This document shows positions 11,995 through 22,354 of a stretch of 64,000 bases of DNA, one piece after another. Each line of letters begins with the position of its first letter. The first letter of the stretch is position 1. Source of the DNA: Ampelomyces quisqualis (Eukaryota > Ascomycota > Dothideomycetes > Pleosporales > Phaeosphaeriaceae); assembly GCA_018398575.1 (NCBI GenBank), contig JAGTXZ010000024.1:930001-994000 (forward strand), read 5' to 3'. The notes beneath the pieces were generated by a model. The model ran no database searches and was not told where the DNA came from. It saw nothing but the letters and a program-made list of their open reading frames with translations. The position numbers and the translations under genes were made by a program.

Positions 11995-13016
11995 TCAAGG
12001 ACTCGGCCCCGGCGTCTGCACCCCATGACTCCAAATCGCCGTCCCGCTCAGGTCAATCGACAGCGTCCTCGGCCTCCCGTGCTTGCTCACCTTCGCCGTC
12101 GACCTCTGCATCTCGCCCAACATGTCTTGCACCGCCTCATCCCGGATCTTGAACAGCCCATAATCCATGTCCCGCAACATGACCCGCTTCGTCGCCTCAA
12201 TCTCGCGCACGCTGAACAAGCCGTCGCTCTCCTTGACCGCCCAGTGCCGTGACGAGCGCAATCGATCGACCAGGTAGCCGTGTGCGAGACAGAGAGCCGC
12301 AAGCACGATGATGTCTGGGCTGGTGTGTGTGTGGCCGGACAGAACAAGTGCGTCTCTCCACGCCATGGCAAACCGCTGCGTCAATCCGTCCAACACGCAC
12401 GCCGCGTACGCCACAACCTCCTCCGGCAGTTTCGCGCGTCCCAGCATCCCAGCCACGACATGCTGCTTCGTCCCCGGAATCAAGCTTGCCAGCTGTGCTG
12501 CGTATACTAAACATAGCGACGGATTAGCAACCAATCAGGGGCAGCGAAATGTTCTGCTGGACCCATTTCTCAGACGACGGATCGACAGGCACACGGCGAC
12601 ACAGGCCCGAGCCCCAAAAGAGCCTGGGACGGTGTTGTTGGGCAAAAGACGAGGAATGACGTGGGTCTTGCTCATGCAGGGGCAATCGTCGCCGCCTCCC
12701 CGACCGACGGTCCGTGTGCACCCTGACAACTTCCAACATGGGACGCAAGGTGAGGGTCGGACGAGCAATCCTGAACAGGAAGAAATGACATGGGAAATGC
12801 TTGGAATGGGATGAAATGCGACATACCTTGATGTTCCGGTGCGGGCGATGACGTTGTTGTTGCTGCGGGTATGGCGTGCTGCTGTTGTTGTGGTTGCTCC
12901 TTTGCTGGCGGAGGGGTAGGCAGATTCGACAACGGGACGTATGTCGCAAAGTACTTGTCCAGCTCTTCGTCCGTCATGTCGGAATGGACCGACATGGCTG
13001 GGGAGAGATATTCCAT
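11995..13016 (-). CDS. Cyclin-like (Pho80/Pcl-type fold) protein, 233 aa, two exons
   Basis: The C-terminal 170 residues show a cyclin-box pattern: a helix with AACVLDGL, then PDIIVLAALCLAHGYLVDR, a short loop with SRHWA, and a helix EIEATKRVMLRDMDYGLFKI. This matches the order of helices 1-5 of fungal Pcl/Pho80-like cyclins, which bind and direct cyclin-dependent kinases. Exons are 13016-12827 and 12506-11995; the intron is 320 nt, long for this window, with a GTATGT donor and TTTAG acceptor. Phase 1 closes. The N-terminus is acidic (MTDEELDKYFATYVP) and is followed by a Pro/Gln-rich linker with four consecutive Gln. The ATG at 13016 is preferred over an upstream frame because the protein-like sequence starts there. 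Assignment to a particular cyclin class is uncertain. Confidence 0.65.
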
Positions 13017-13168
13017 CAGGAATGTCGTCGTGCTAATGGTCGTTCTTTCGGTCGGGAGTCGTGCGCATGAATAGAAGAGCAAGACAGACAGACACCAAGC
13101 ACCTCCCAAACATGTATCGTCAAAGCAGAGAAGAGCCCGAAAACAAGGAGGGATCACCCTACCCTATA

Positions 13169-13177
13169 TACTCCGTA
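13169..13177. promoter_or_regulatory. TACGGAGTA motif upstream of the cyclin-like gene
   Basis: One of seven exact copies of this 9-mer in the window (reads TACTCCGTA on plus). It lies 153 bp upstream of the ATG at 13016. Confidence 0.35.
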
Positions 13178-13399
13178 CAAACACGACCCTTCACCCACAC
13201 TGCACAGACAACACGCCTGCCCACAAATATTGAAACGGTGAAGCGGCTGACGTTCCCTTTACTGGTTCTTCCCTAGCCTGCCTTGGGCCCGATACTTGGT
13301 AGTGTTTCAATCCAGCCCCTGTCGCTTGCTGCACTTGGCAGCGCCACGCTATGCAATGCGCAAATGTTTGGTGGATGGCGTGCTGTTGGTGCGTCTTCA

Positions 13400-13959
13400 T
13401 TATTCAGTCTGTGGCTTGATCTGGTTGAGACTTGAAATCCTCTGCACGTCGGTATTAGCCTACACACCACCACATGTACATACATACACAGCAATCAAAA
13501 ACCTGCTAAACTCCGGCTCATGATCCCATCCCGCATAGCACATGTTCCAATCGATAGTACATGCACCATCTCCCATCCTCATCTCGCTCCACTTCTCCGG
13601 CAAAAGCTTGTCAGCCTCCGTTCCGCCCGAGTCGGGTGAAGTGGTCCATGTCGATAGTTTGGGTCCCAAGTTTTCCCTAGGTACTCGCAGCTGAAAACCT
13701 TGTGTAGCTATTTTTGATCCTGATCATGACAATTTTGTTCCGAAGCCCTAGAGTCTGTCGTTTTGTGTGTGCAGTAGTCTCTCAGCGCCCGACTCACGCC
13801 ATGCACACTGGCGCGAACATGCTCGCTGCAGCCCGCCCACACCGCCATGTCACCGTCCGTCTTCCAATGCGAAGTGTCCGGCGGGGCCTTCGGCTGTCGC
13901 GTACTTCCGAGGCCCAAAATGTGGGGATCGCCCCTACACACCACGGCCTCGAACCGCAC
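13400..13959 (-). CDS. Uncharacterised gene found from splice signals, 5' end unresolved
   Basis: Three exon pieces on the minus strand join in one frame. The first is open from about 13959 to 13798 (GDPHILGLGS, SHWKTDGDMAVWAG), ending at a GTGAGT donor. The second, 13690-13503, follows a TTTTCAG acceptor (LRVPRENLGPKLSTW, ADKLLPEKWSEMRMGDG, WNMCYAGWDHEPEF). The third, 13439-13400, gives ISSLNQIKPQTE then a stop. Introns are 107 and 63 nt. The Trp/Gly/Asp-rich composition and the coherent phases (0, then 2) argue for real coding sequence. The last acceptor must be the second AG of AGAG to keep frame. The 5' exon was not found: an in-frame stop lies just before 13959, so exon 1 starts at an acceptor near there or the gene is truncated. 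No family was recognised. Confidence 0.45.
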
Positions 13960-14361
13960 TCAAGTGGAGCCCACACGCTCGACCAGGCGCGCAGGCGCGA
14001 CAACAACACACCGAGTATCCATACGACCTGAAAGACCATCTCCGCGAAGCCCAAACCTAGCACAAACAACACCTTCTCGGGAAAGGAAAAAAACAACTTT
14101 GTTTTACCACGGGCCAAAAGATGTATCAGCGACGCAAACACGCATCGCATCGTATTGAAATCGAACGCGCTACAAAGGACAAGAAGAGCTCGCGCACCTC
14201 CGAACCATAAACACACAACTATAACAATCTCATTTTCCAGCCCCTTTGGTGTACAGAGTAACCCTCAACCCCCTCTCAAGCAAACCCCCTCTTAATACCA
14301 CCCAATTCCAACACCACGCATGTTAACCCAAGCAAGAAGAACCCAAAACCCCATGCTAAAC

Positions 14362-14415
14362 CAGACCTTCCTTCTCAGACCTTCCTTCTCAGACCTTCCT
14401 TCTCAGACCTTCCTT
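14362..14415. repeat. 14-bp tandem repeat, about 3.9 copies
   Basis: The unit CAGACCTTCCTTCT is repeated head to tail without mismatch and ends in a partial copy. It lies in non-coding DNA. Confidence 0.9.
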
Positions 14416-14512
14416 GAACAGTATAAACCCCACCTCCCTATATCCCTACGACTGCGACCCAATTTTCATGTCAAACCTACATAGCCCGTGAGAGGCCGCG
14501 CACACAACAAAG

Positions 14513-14530
14513 GTTGTTGTTGTTGTTGTT
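14513..14530. repeat. GTT trinucleotide microsatellite
   Basis: Six uninterrupted GTT units in non-coding DNA. Confidence 0.85.
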
Positions 14531-15086
14531 TCTAATTTTTTTCCATCGACAAGGAAGGAAGATAAAGACCTAGAGTCGCATGAACAAGGCAACCAAAGTG
14601 CTGGCTTTTGCCGTGAAGGGCTTGTTTGGCAGAGAAACTTGCGTTGCGTTGTGCCAGTGTGAAGCAGAAAGACAAGCAGAAGAGGACAAAAAAACTTTTC
14701 TATTCGTTTTCAAACGCATAGTCACAACGTTAAAACTACTCGCAAATAAGATACACAGCACACGTTTGCTTTCTCTATAGCTGGGAGGGGCGGGGGAAGA
14801 ATACTGAGGCGTTAGAGAGGAAGAGCCGAGGATTTCCCCCGTCTTCATTTTCGTTCGACTTGTCAAGGAAGTCTTGACACACAATTGAGATATCCTTTCG
14901 ACTGACTACCAGTGGCAAACAATCATCACATCTGCAATCTACCACCCATGCACCCATACACTCTGTAGTCTCCTCGTGACTGCCGTAATGTCGTCAAGAT
15001 TCATACCATGGGGTCTCCGCTGACTGATTCACCGCTCGCCGACGGAGACAGGTTGTTGAAAGGGCCGGTGCATCAACTCGAGACGC

Positions 15087-15997
15087 TTACTGCGCCTTCT
15101 TGGGAGCACCCTGTTGCTGTCCGCCGACGTACTTGCGGATATCAGTAGCATCGGCCGCCTGACGGATGATGCCCTTGAAAGTGCCCCACGCGTTGCGGGC
15201 AGCGGGTGGAGTGCTCTGGTTAGCGACCTGAGCGTCAATCTTGGCGGTCAGGGAGTGGATAGCTTCCTGGACGAAGCTGCTCTGGGCAACACGCGCGCGG
15301 AAGAAGACGGTGTAGACGGCGAGCAGGATCCACGAGCCCTTTTGGAAGAGGAGCGCCGAGGCGACGACGCGGAACCAGAGGCCAATCTCGAGCAGAGCAA
15401 CGAGCGTCATGGAGCCATCGTAGTACTCCTTGACGAACTTGCCAATGGCCTCCGAGGCGCCCGAAGCCGGGGGCTTGGAGCCAGCGCCTGCCGAGGCTGG
15501 GGCGGGCTGGATGGTGGGGAGCAGGTTGGAGCGCACATAGGTAGCGACGTGGAAAACCGAGTAGACTGCAAAGGGCGTTACCGCAAGCGGGATCTGACGC
15601 GAGAAGAGCCAGATGGATGCCATGACTGGGCATGGCGTTAGCGAGTGCCGGGGCGGGGAATGCAGCTACCGAAGGCGGCAGAGGAACACCTACTCAGATA
15701 CTGCACATTCTCGTCGGTAGCCAGAGAGAGGATGCCGCCCTGCTTTCCTGTCCTCATGCGGGCGCGGTACGCCTTGTAGACTACTATGCCGTAGGTGACG
15801 CAGGCCGAGAGGAAGGCAACGCGATACGAGAAGCTAGCCCATCGCGAGTAGTAGTTGAAGGTCATGTAGCTCAAGCCGTAGCGCAGGGTAGCGAGCAGGA
15901 GCGTGACGTGTCCCGCGAACCACGCAAACTGCAGTGTTTGCGCGAGCGCGGCGAGGCGCTGTCCCAGCGGGAGATTGGCGGGCGGTGGAGGGGCCAT
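15087..15997 (-). CDS. Pom33/TMEM33-family membrane protein, 280 aa, two exons
   Basis: TMEM33/Pom33 proteins are multi-pass membrane proteins of the ER and nuclear envelope. Yeast Pom33 helps distribute nuclear pore complexes and fission-yeast Tts1 shapes the ER. Exons are 15997-15694 and 15625-15087, joined in phase 1 by a 68-nt intron (GTAGGT donor, CAG acceptor). This restores the family-like junction DENVQYL followed by IMASIWLFSRQIP. Hydrophobic segments occur near residues 30-50, 60-80, 100-125 and 175-215, followed by an amphipathic C-terminal part (GTFKGIIRQAADATDIRKY), which in the family binds membranes, and a Gln/Lys tail. The N-terminus (MAPPPPANLPLGQRLAALAQ) is typical. Tandem TACGGAGTA motifs lie upstream. 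Confidence 0.85.
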
Positions 15998-17059
15998 GTT
16001 GAGGTTTGGCAGCTGTCGTGTGGGCTGGCTGCTGCGCAATGGGTAGCTTGGGCGTGTCAGCGGGGCTCGAGGTGCAGTGCAGTGCTCAGGCTCTCAATGG
16101 GCAGTGTGATGAAGCGGGAAGCTGTACGGAGTACGGATACCGAGTGCAGAGTACGGAGTACCCAACTGCTTGCTGCCTTGCCGCGGGGTGGGGAGGCAAT
16201 CTGTCAAGAGCGGTGGCTGGGACCTCGACCTGACGGGCCGGCACTCAGGACCCGCTCATGATGCGGCCAAAACGTGACCAGCAGGGACTCACTTACAGAT
16301 GGCGATCAAGTCAATCCGAACAGCAGTGGTGTGTAGGGAGTACGGAGTATGCGAATCAGCGGGGAGGGCAGTTGTCTTTGTAGTGGGCACAAGCGGGCAC
16401 GCAAACCAGAAATTCGGGCGTTTGGGTGGTGACGGAATGCCTTGACGCTGACGCTCATAAGGTGCGCACCAGCCCACTAGCGAACCACCCCACCCTCTGC
16501 GGCCAGCGGCTCGCTGACAACGCGGTCCCCATCAGCCATCCATCATCAGCCGCCTTCACTCTGTCGCGGGGCGTGGTCTGGGGAACATGGTCACGTCATC
16601 TGCTCTCGTCAGATATACTCTGGGACCAGGCCGTCACATGCAAACAGTCGAACCGCTGGCCCACAAATGAAATTCGCTACTAGCATGTTGTGTAGAATAC
16701 ATGGAAAGAAGCTGTCCCGCACATTCCCCGCTTCGCCCTCAGGAAAACAGCTGCCCAGGTGCTAAAATAATAAAAAAGCGAAGAGAAAAAGGCAAGGGAA
16801 CCCACAGAGGGCGCAAGCATGTTGGTATCAATCAACGACCCGGACAACTGCACCAAGAGAGGACATCGTCGTGCTGCATCTCCAAGATCCGACCGCTGTC
16901 GACCATCTTTTTGGCGATAGCACCAGTGATATCGTCAAGCGGCATTATATTAAACAAGGTCTGGTAAGAGGGAGATGAGAAAGGTGAAGAGGCTTTTGCG
17001 CTGCACGCGTCGCCCGCACAGGTTGACCATGCACTTTCCGTCCGCTGCGCCACCTGTGC
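15998..17059. other. Spacer between the Pom33-like gene and the septin
   Basis: About 1.06 kb: promoter of the Pom33-like gene on the left and the 3' flank of the septin gene on the right. No gene was recognised. It carries three of the seven TACGGAGTA motifs. Confidence 0.55.
16125..16349. promoter_or_regulatory. Cluster of three TACGGAGTA motifs upstream of the Pom33-like gene
   Basis: Exact copies at 16125-16133, 16152-16160 and 16341-16349, between 128 and 352 bp upstream of the ATG at 15997. All three are in the same orientation relative to the gene. Confidence 0.4.
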
Positions 17060-18571
17060 TTAGCGAAGAGAGAAGCCCTTCCTCTTGCCCTTCTCTTCTA
17101 TCGGTCGGCCCGACTCGACGCGTGACTTCTTCTCCTCGAGCTCCTGTCGTTGGCGGTCCAGCTGGTCTTTCATCTCCTTGTGTCGAGCGTAGAGCTCCTC
17201 CTCGCTCTGTCGCAGCTTGCTCTCCTTCTCCTGCACCTTCTGCTGGAACACCATCTTCATCTCCATTTCCATCTTCTGAAGCTTCTGTTCGTGCAGCGAG
17301 CGCTCCTCCTCCTGCTTGACCGCAGGGTTGATCTCCTTGAAGACAGTCGAGTCTTGCTGGACGCCCATCGACGTGAGCTTCTCGGATCGGTAGTTCTCGT
17401 ACAGGGCGTTGTTGGTGTTCTCCTTAAGTTCCTCCATGTGTGTGCGGATAAGCATTTGTCGCAGCTTGACAAAGTCGCAGTGCTCCTCGTTGTCGACCTC
17501 GACGACACCCCAAGGAAGCTGTCGGCCCCTAACCGTGCGGCCATCCGGTGTGGTCACCTCTGTGTTGGAACCGACCACGGCGAAAGGAACCTTGCTCATG
17601 ATCTCCTGGTTCTCCGCGATTGTCTCCTCGTCGTCCAGCTCGTAGCGTGGACCCTCGAAGATCTGGATCTTGTGGTGGGCAATATCGGCAAGAATCTGAC
17701 CATGATCAGCTTGACTTCAACTCGATACATCTGTGCACTTACTCTTTTCTTGTAGTTGTCAAGGTCATCGTCGGTTACGGTATCAGCCTTGGCAATGACG
17801 GGAATCAGGTTGACCTTGGTGTGAAGCTTCTTCATAACCTCAATGTCGAGGGGCTTGAGCGAGTGGCCAGTGGGCTGAATGAAGTATACGACCGCGTGGA
17901 TGCGGTTGTCCACAACGTTCATGCGGTTGACTTTGTTCTCTGCCTCGAGGTAGGCATCGAAACGCTGCTCGATGTTCTTGACAATGGGGTCCCACGACTC
18001 ATCATTGTTGATGAAGTCGCCGAAGCCAGGGGTGTCCACGACGGTCAGTCGCAGGCGCACGCCATTCTCCTCAATGTCAGCGCTGATAGACTGAACAGAG
18101 ACGGTCTTGGAGATGTCGAGACTCGGGGGCTTCCGCTCCTTAGGCGGGTATAGCGACGTGTTGAAGAGCGTGTTCACCAGGGTAGACTTTCCGAGGCCAG
18201 ATTCACCTGCGCAATTACATTAGTGTGCTACTGAAGTGCCAATGGCGATGCGACGTACCGACAACCATGACGTTGAAGTTGAAGCCCTTGCGCACACTTT
18301 TGCGGTGCCATTGGTTTGGCAGGTTGGCGAAACCGACGTAGCCTGTAAGCTTCCTACGCACGATGTTCATGTCGTTCGCCATGGCAGCTGCGGCCTTGGG
18401 GTTCTTCGCCGAGACGGTCTGGGGTGCGTGTGGCTGGCCGTTGGTTCTCGAAAGCGTCTCATCCATGGCGAAGGCCCCGTTGGAGGATGTGGGAGGCGAT
18501 GGAGAGGCACGCGATGGGGCCATTGGGGAGCCGACGTTCGCTTCTACCACGGCTTTGTTAGCGCCTGCCAT
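17060..18571 (-). CDS. aspB: Septin, Cdc3/AspB type, 470 aa, three exons
   Basis: Septins are GTP-binding proteins that form hetero-oligomeric filaments at septa, hyphal tips and branch points. Exons are 18571-18259, 18206-17743 and 17695-17060 (phases 1 and 0). Motifs: G1 P-loop GESGLGKST at 105-113, G3 DTPG at 162-165, G4 AKAD at 243-246, and the septin unique element after the GTPase (GRQLPWGVVEVDNEEHCDF). The last 110 residues form a long coiled coil rich in Gln, Glu and Lys (QKVQEKESKLRQSEEEL) with a basic C-terminus (KGKRKGFSLR). A 95-residue disordered Ser/Pro-rich N-terminus precedes a polybasic stretch (RRKLTGYVGF) that in septins contacts phosphoinositides. The extended N-terminus and long coiled coil favour the Cdc3/AspB class; class assignment is by recognition only. 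Confidence 0.92.
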
Positions 18572-19633
18572 GCAGAAATGACCGTGATGAATTTGATGAT
18601 GGCACTGGTAGCAATCAACGGGAGAGCAGCACTGCACTGGGCGGCGGCACACGCCCTGCTGCAAAAAATGTGCCTGGCCCGACTAGCGAGCTCGGTGCTA
18701 CCGTCCACGGTCGGGAATGAGGTCGGGAGAGGTCCTTACCCATGGTGTTAAGGGAGCCGCAGATGTAGACGAGGTGTCGTCAAGTGAGAGACTCCTGCAA
18801 CGCAAGCGCAATGTCAGCAGGCGGGTCCAAGGCGTGATGTTGCTGACTGCGGTGGCTGCGAAACAATATATGTTGTACAGACGCGTCCCGAGCCAGACGG
18901 TGGAGAAATAGTGCAACGCGGCGTCGGGGAGGATGGGGCGTACCAGTCAGCGGTAGGTATGCTCTCGAGTGATGGATGCACTCAAAGCAATGGCTGGGAG
19001 GTGTGCAGATGGTGCGAGTGATAATGGCGTGGTGTTGGTGGAGTCTGGAGGGTGCAGGTCTGGGGAGGCAGTCGTGGTGCGCTACGGCCTGCTGGTGAGG
19101 AAAGGGGTCTGCGCAGGGATTGGAGCAACGTTGAAGAAATGGGCGCTAGGCAGAAAATCGCCGCCTCGCGCTCAGCACTCGAAACGGTGATGTTGACTGC
19201 AGGAAAAGCCGCAGAATGAGGTTGCGAGAAGCAGATGCACGCTGCAGGTGGCAGTGGACGGCTCGGAGTGTGTGTTGCGGGAGAGTTCTGTGTCCTGGTG
19301 CTGCGCCCGCAGTGGCAGTCGCGAACGGTTGCGAACCCAAACTGGAAGTCGTCACGTGTCACAGATGCTGCGTGTCCCTCTGGCAGGCAGGCACGAGCGG
19401 GCCTGTTGAGTCTACCAGATATCATCCTCATCAATCATCAGCTGCACGTAGTGTACGTAGTGGAAGAAGCGCGAGTCTCCATCCCACGACGACGTGGTAG
19501 GCAGTACGTGGAGTCAAGGCGTGGCATACATATATATAATCAACCGCGGCTTTGATTCACCGCTACGCCCACAGCAATGCAGTCCAAGGGTATTGTGCGC
19601 CAAAGTCCAAATCAACGCCGCAACTACCACACG
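18572..19633. other. Spacer between the septin and exocyst genes
   Basis: Septin promoter on the left, Exo70 3' flank on the right. Short open frames on both strands lack protein-like composition. A TATATATA run sits near 19530. No RNA gene was seen. Confidence 0.55.
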
Positions 19634-21558
19634 TTACGAAAAGCTCGACAATGCTTTGTTCAGCTCACTCTTGTCGTACTTGACATATTTGCCCTTGCCC
19701 TTGTCTATCTCGCGATACCGGTCGTAGAACCGGTTGTACAGCGGCTCGATGATGTTTTGTACTTCCTTGCTCAACTGGTTCCGCACTTCGGGCTCCATGG
19801 CGTAACCCTTGTGGCTCGTTACCAGGCCCTCGAAACTGGTGTTGAAGTTCTTGAACTTCTCTTTGATGGCGTCTTTGTCTTTTGAGCCCAGCCCTTTGAC
19901 AATGGCTGCAGAGTCGAGACCACCAGACTGTGGCCGCTCTTTGCTGCGGTTCGTGTATTGAACATCCAGCAGGTGTCCAGAAGGCTCGCGCCATGCTTCG
20001 AGATACATTGCTGTGCCCTGCTTGCGCCAGTCGTTGAGCTTCTTCGAGGAGCCATCCATGAGCGGCGCCAGCTCTGAGGAGCGGATCATGCGCGTCACAA
20101 TGGCAACATTATTCGCGATAAAAATGCCCTGCAGGTTCTTGCCTTTGAACTGCGCCCGCGCTTTGCTCGCCAGATTCGAAAGCAGCGCATCGATCGTGTC
20201 TGTCGCATATTGTGCAAAGAGCTTCATCGAGTCCGGTCCAACGTCCAGCGTTGTGTTGGATTGGTTCGTCGAGCCTACGTTCCAGCCGCCTTCGCCAAGT
20301 GATGCCAGTATGGAGGACAATGGCTCAAGGTAATTGGTCATCTCCTGTAAGCGTCGCATTGTCTCTGTCGTGATCGGGACCGCTCCACCATCGATTGGCA
20401 ATGCGATCAAGCTTTGCGTCTTCGCTCTGACATCGTCGAGTAGTTTGCTCATCGACATCTTGGACGTTTCTCGAACCGGCTTGATGCTGTCGTATATCTG
20501 TCCCTTCAGTGCACCCGTCGTGTCCTGTAAGCGCAGCGACAAGACTCTGACCATTCCGCAAATGTCGTAGCCCAAGAAGCAGTCCGTGAGGAGGTTCTTC
20601 TGAATGTGGCCGTTCAGTTCGCGCAGGGTCTTGCTGAACTCGCCGAGGGGCGCTTGGCAAGCAGCCTCGCAGACGGAGCTCCACTCTTCTCGTGAAAAGA
20701 CATTCGTAATGTTGTCGTACTCGGCCACGAAAATGCCTTCTATTGCCGCGACGTACGTACCAATGCCATTGGTGCCCTTCTTGTATAATGCATCTGCCTG
20801 TATCTTTCTCGCGGTGCTTATAGATGCTTGCGCAAGACTCGCCAACGAGCTCTCGAGGTATCTTCCTCTGACGTCTGCGTATATTCGTTGCGTGGGTGTT
20901 TGGGAGACGTCGGCCTGTGAGGCTTGGGCGAACGACTTCGAGATGTGTCCATTGATCGCGCGGAGGGTGGACAATTTCTCCTGGGCAAGGAGAGGGAACG
21001 GGTTCTCTGCGTCTCGTTAGCATGACTTGGCGAGGGCTGCAACGACAACATACGTTTGGCAACGTATTCCAACGGCTGCAACTTTGACCGCGAGCAGTCC
21101 AGCAGTATGCCGCGGAACACGTCTTCCAATTGCTTGTTGCCCAGCTTGAGTAAGCCTGCAAGCTGGGCGACGGCCTTCTCGTTGGATCGCAAATTGGTGC
21201 GCTTAAGGTCTGCGACGGCGCTGGCGGTGCGATCGAGTGATGCGATGTAGTCTCGCAGGTCGCCTGTGCCGGGCCCCGCACGTATGATGCTCTCCTCTTG
21301 ATCTGTGTGATCACGAGGCGCCCTCAATCTCTGGATAGCCTCAATGACACGGTCAATGTTCGTGTTTGCGATTTGGAGCTTCTGCGTGTTGCCGTAGATG
21401 GGACTGATGGCTTCCTGAACCGCCTTGCCACTCGCATCCAGTCTGCTGACGCTCGCTTGGATCTTCTTTGTAAGCGCCTTCATCTTGTCCATGTTGGCAA
21501 ACAGGACTTCGACTTCGGCGCTCTCTTCTGCGAGCGCCGCCTTACGTGGGCCAACCAT
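19634..21558 (-). CDS. EXO70: Exocyst complex subunit Exo70, 625 aa, two exons
   Basis: Exo70 is the exocyst subunit that binds PtdIns(4,5)P2 and Rho GTPases and tethers secretory vesicles to the plasma membrane at growing tips. Exons are 21558-21054 and 21006-19634, joined in phase 1 across a 46-nt intron. The N-terminal coiled-coil region begins MVGPRKAALAEESAEVEVLF. The body is the all-helical Exo70 rod (RYLESSLASLAQASI, NVFSREEWSSVCEAA). The C-terminus has the basic, conserved membrane-binding part (EKFKNFNTSFEGL, NIIEPLYNRFYDRYR) and ends KSELNKALSSFS. Length matches fungal Exo70 (about 620-640 aa). The start is the only ATG near the conserved N-terminus. A TACGGAGTA motif lies 80 bp upstream. 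Confidence 0.94.
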
Positions 21559-22354
21559 GGCGGCGGCTACCCCGAGGGGCTCTGGGGAAGGAGCGCAACG
21601 TGGACGTCGGCGGTAGGATTGGACGTAGCGACAACAGTACTCCGTAGTCCTAGCAGAATGAGGACACTACACCCAGGGTCCAAGCATGAAGCAATCGCAT
21701 ATCAATCAAAGGTGACGCAAATAGTCATGGTGGTGTACTTACTAGTGTTGCCGCTCTTCGGTCGCGGGAGCCCACGCTAGGACAACCAGCCACCCGGGCA
21801 CTCCGGGGTACACAGCGCGGTTTCCTCTCCACACCACTCCAGACGTGCCACATAAGGGTGAGTAGTGTTCTCTGCTCCAGCAAAAGGACATCACCCTGAA
21901 GGCTTTCTCCAGCTCAATGTAAATAGGTAGCATGTCCAATTTCTTGTGTTGCTAATAGCTGTTATTGTTAGTCTTGCCCTTTTCTGCTCATAAACCGTCG
22001 AGCGCCGTAAAGGCCAAGTCCTCCGAAAAAGTTGAACCAGCTTGGGCCGAGCTTGCTGGAGCCATGAGTTCTGAAGCTTCCTCTGATGAACAGCGTGCAT
22101 AGATCGGAAACAAAACGATGTTAGCATAGAAAAGAAAGAAGGTATAAGAGAATGCTGCCCTGTGATGGAGAACAACCACAATCGCACCAAGACATGCCAA
22201 CCACAATTGGAGATACGCACAGAAGGAAGTCGAGTTCGACTCCCTAGCACATTCGCCTACGTTTACCTCTGCCAAACGCTGCCCTGCCTAGGTAAAGGCT
22301 ATCGCAGTCTGCGGATCGAGTGCAGGTGTTGAGCTCCTCGCCGTACGAACACCT
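21559..22354. other. Spacer with a TACGGAGTA motif and a possible relic frame
   Basis: The exact motif is at 21638-21646. A minus-strand frame at 21988-22275 encodes hydrophobic, membrane-protein-like sequence but has no ATG at its head (it opens on TTG) and no joinable exon, so it is at best a relic. Confidence 0.4.

Larger units (their letters stand above)
13960..15086. other. 1.1-kb spacer, pyrimidine-rich repeats
   Basis: May hold the missing first exon of the small minus-strand gene to the left. Otherwise only low-complexity, C/T-rich sequence, a 14-bp tandem repeat and a GTT microsatellite were seen. Confidence 0.45.

Noticed and set aside
22226..22245. B-box-like word (GTTCGACTCC)
   Set aside because: Flanking bases do not form a T-stem and no other tRNA arm is present.
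21988..22275. 95-codon hydrophobic minus-strand frame
   Set aside because: Starts on TTG, has no ATG and no splice site giving one; kept only as a possible relic.
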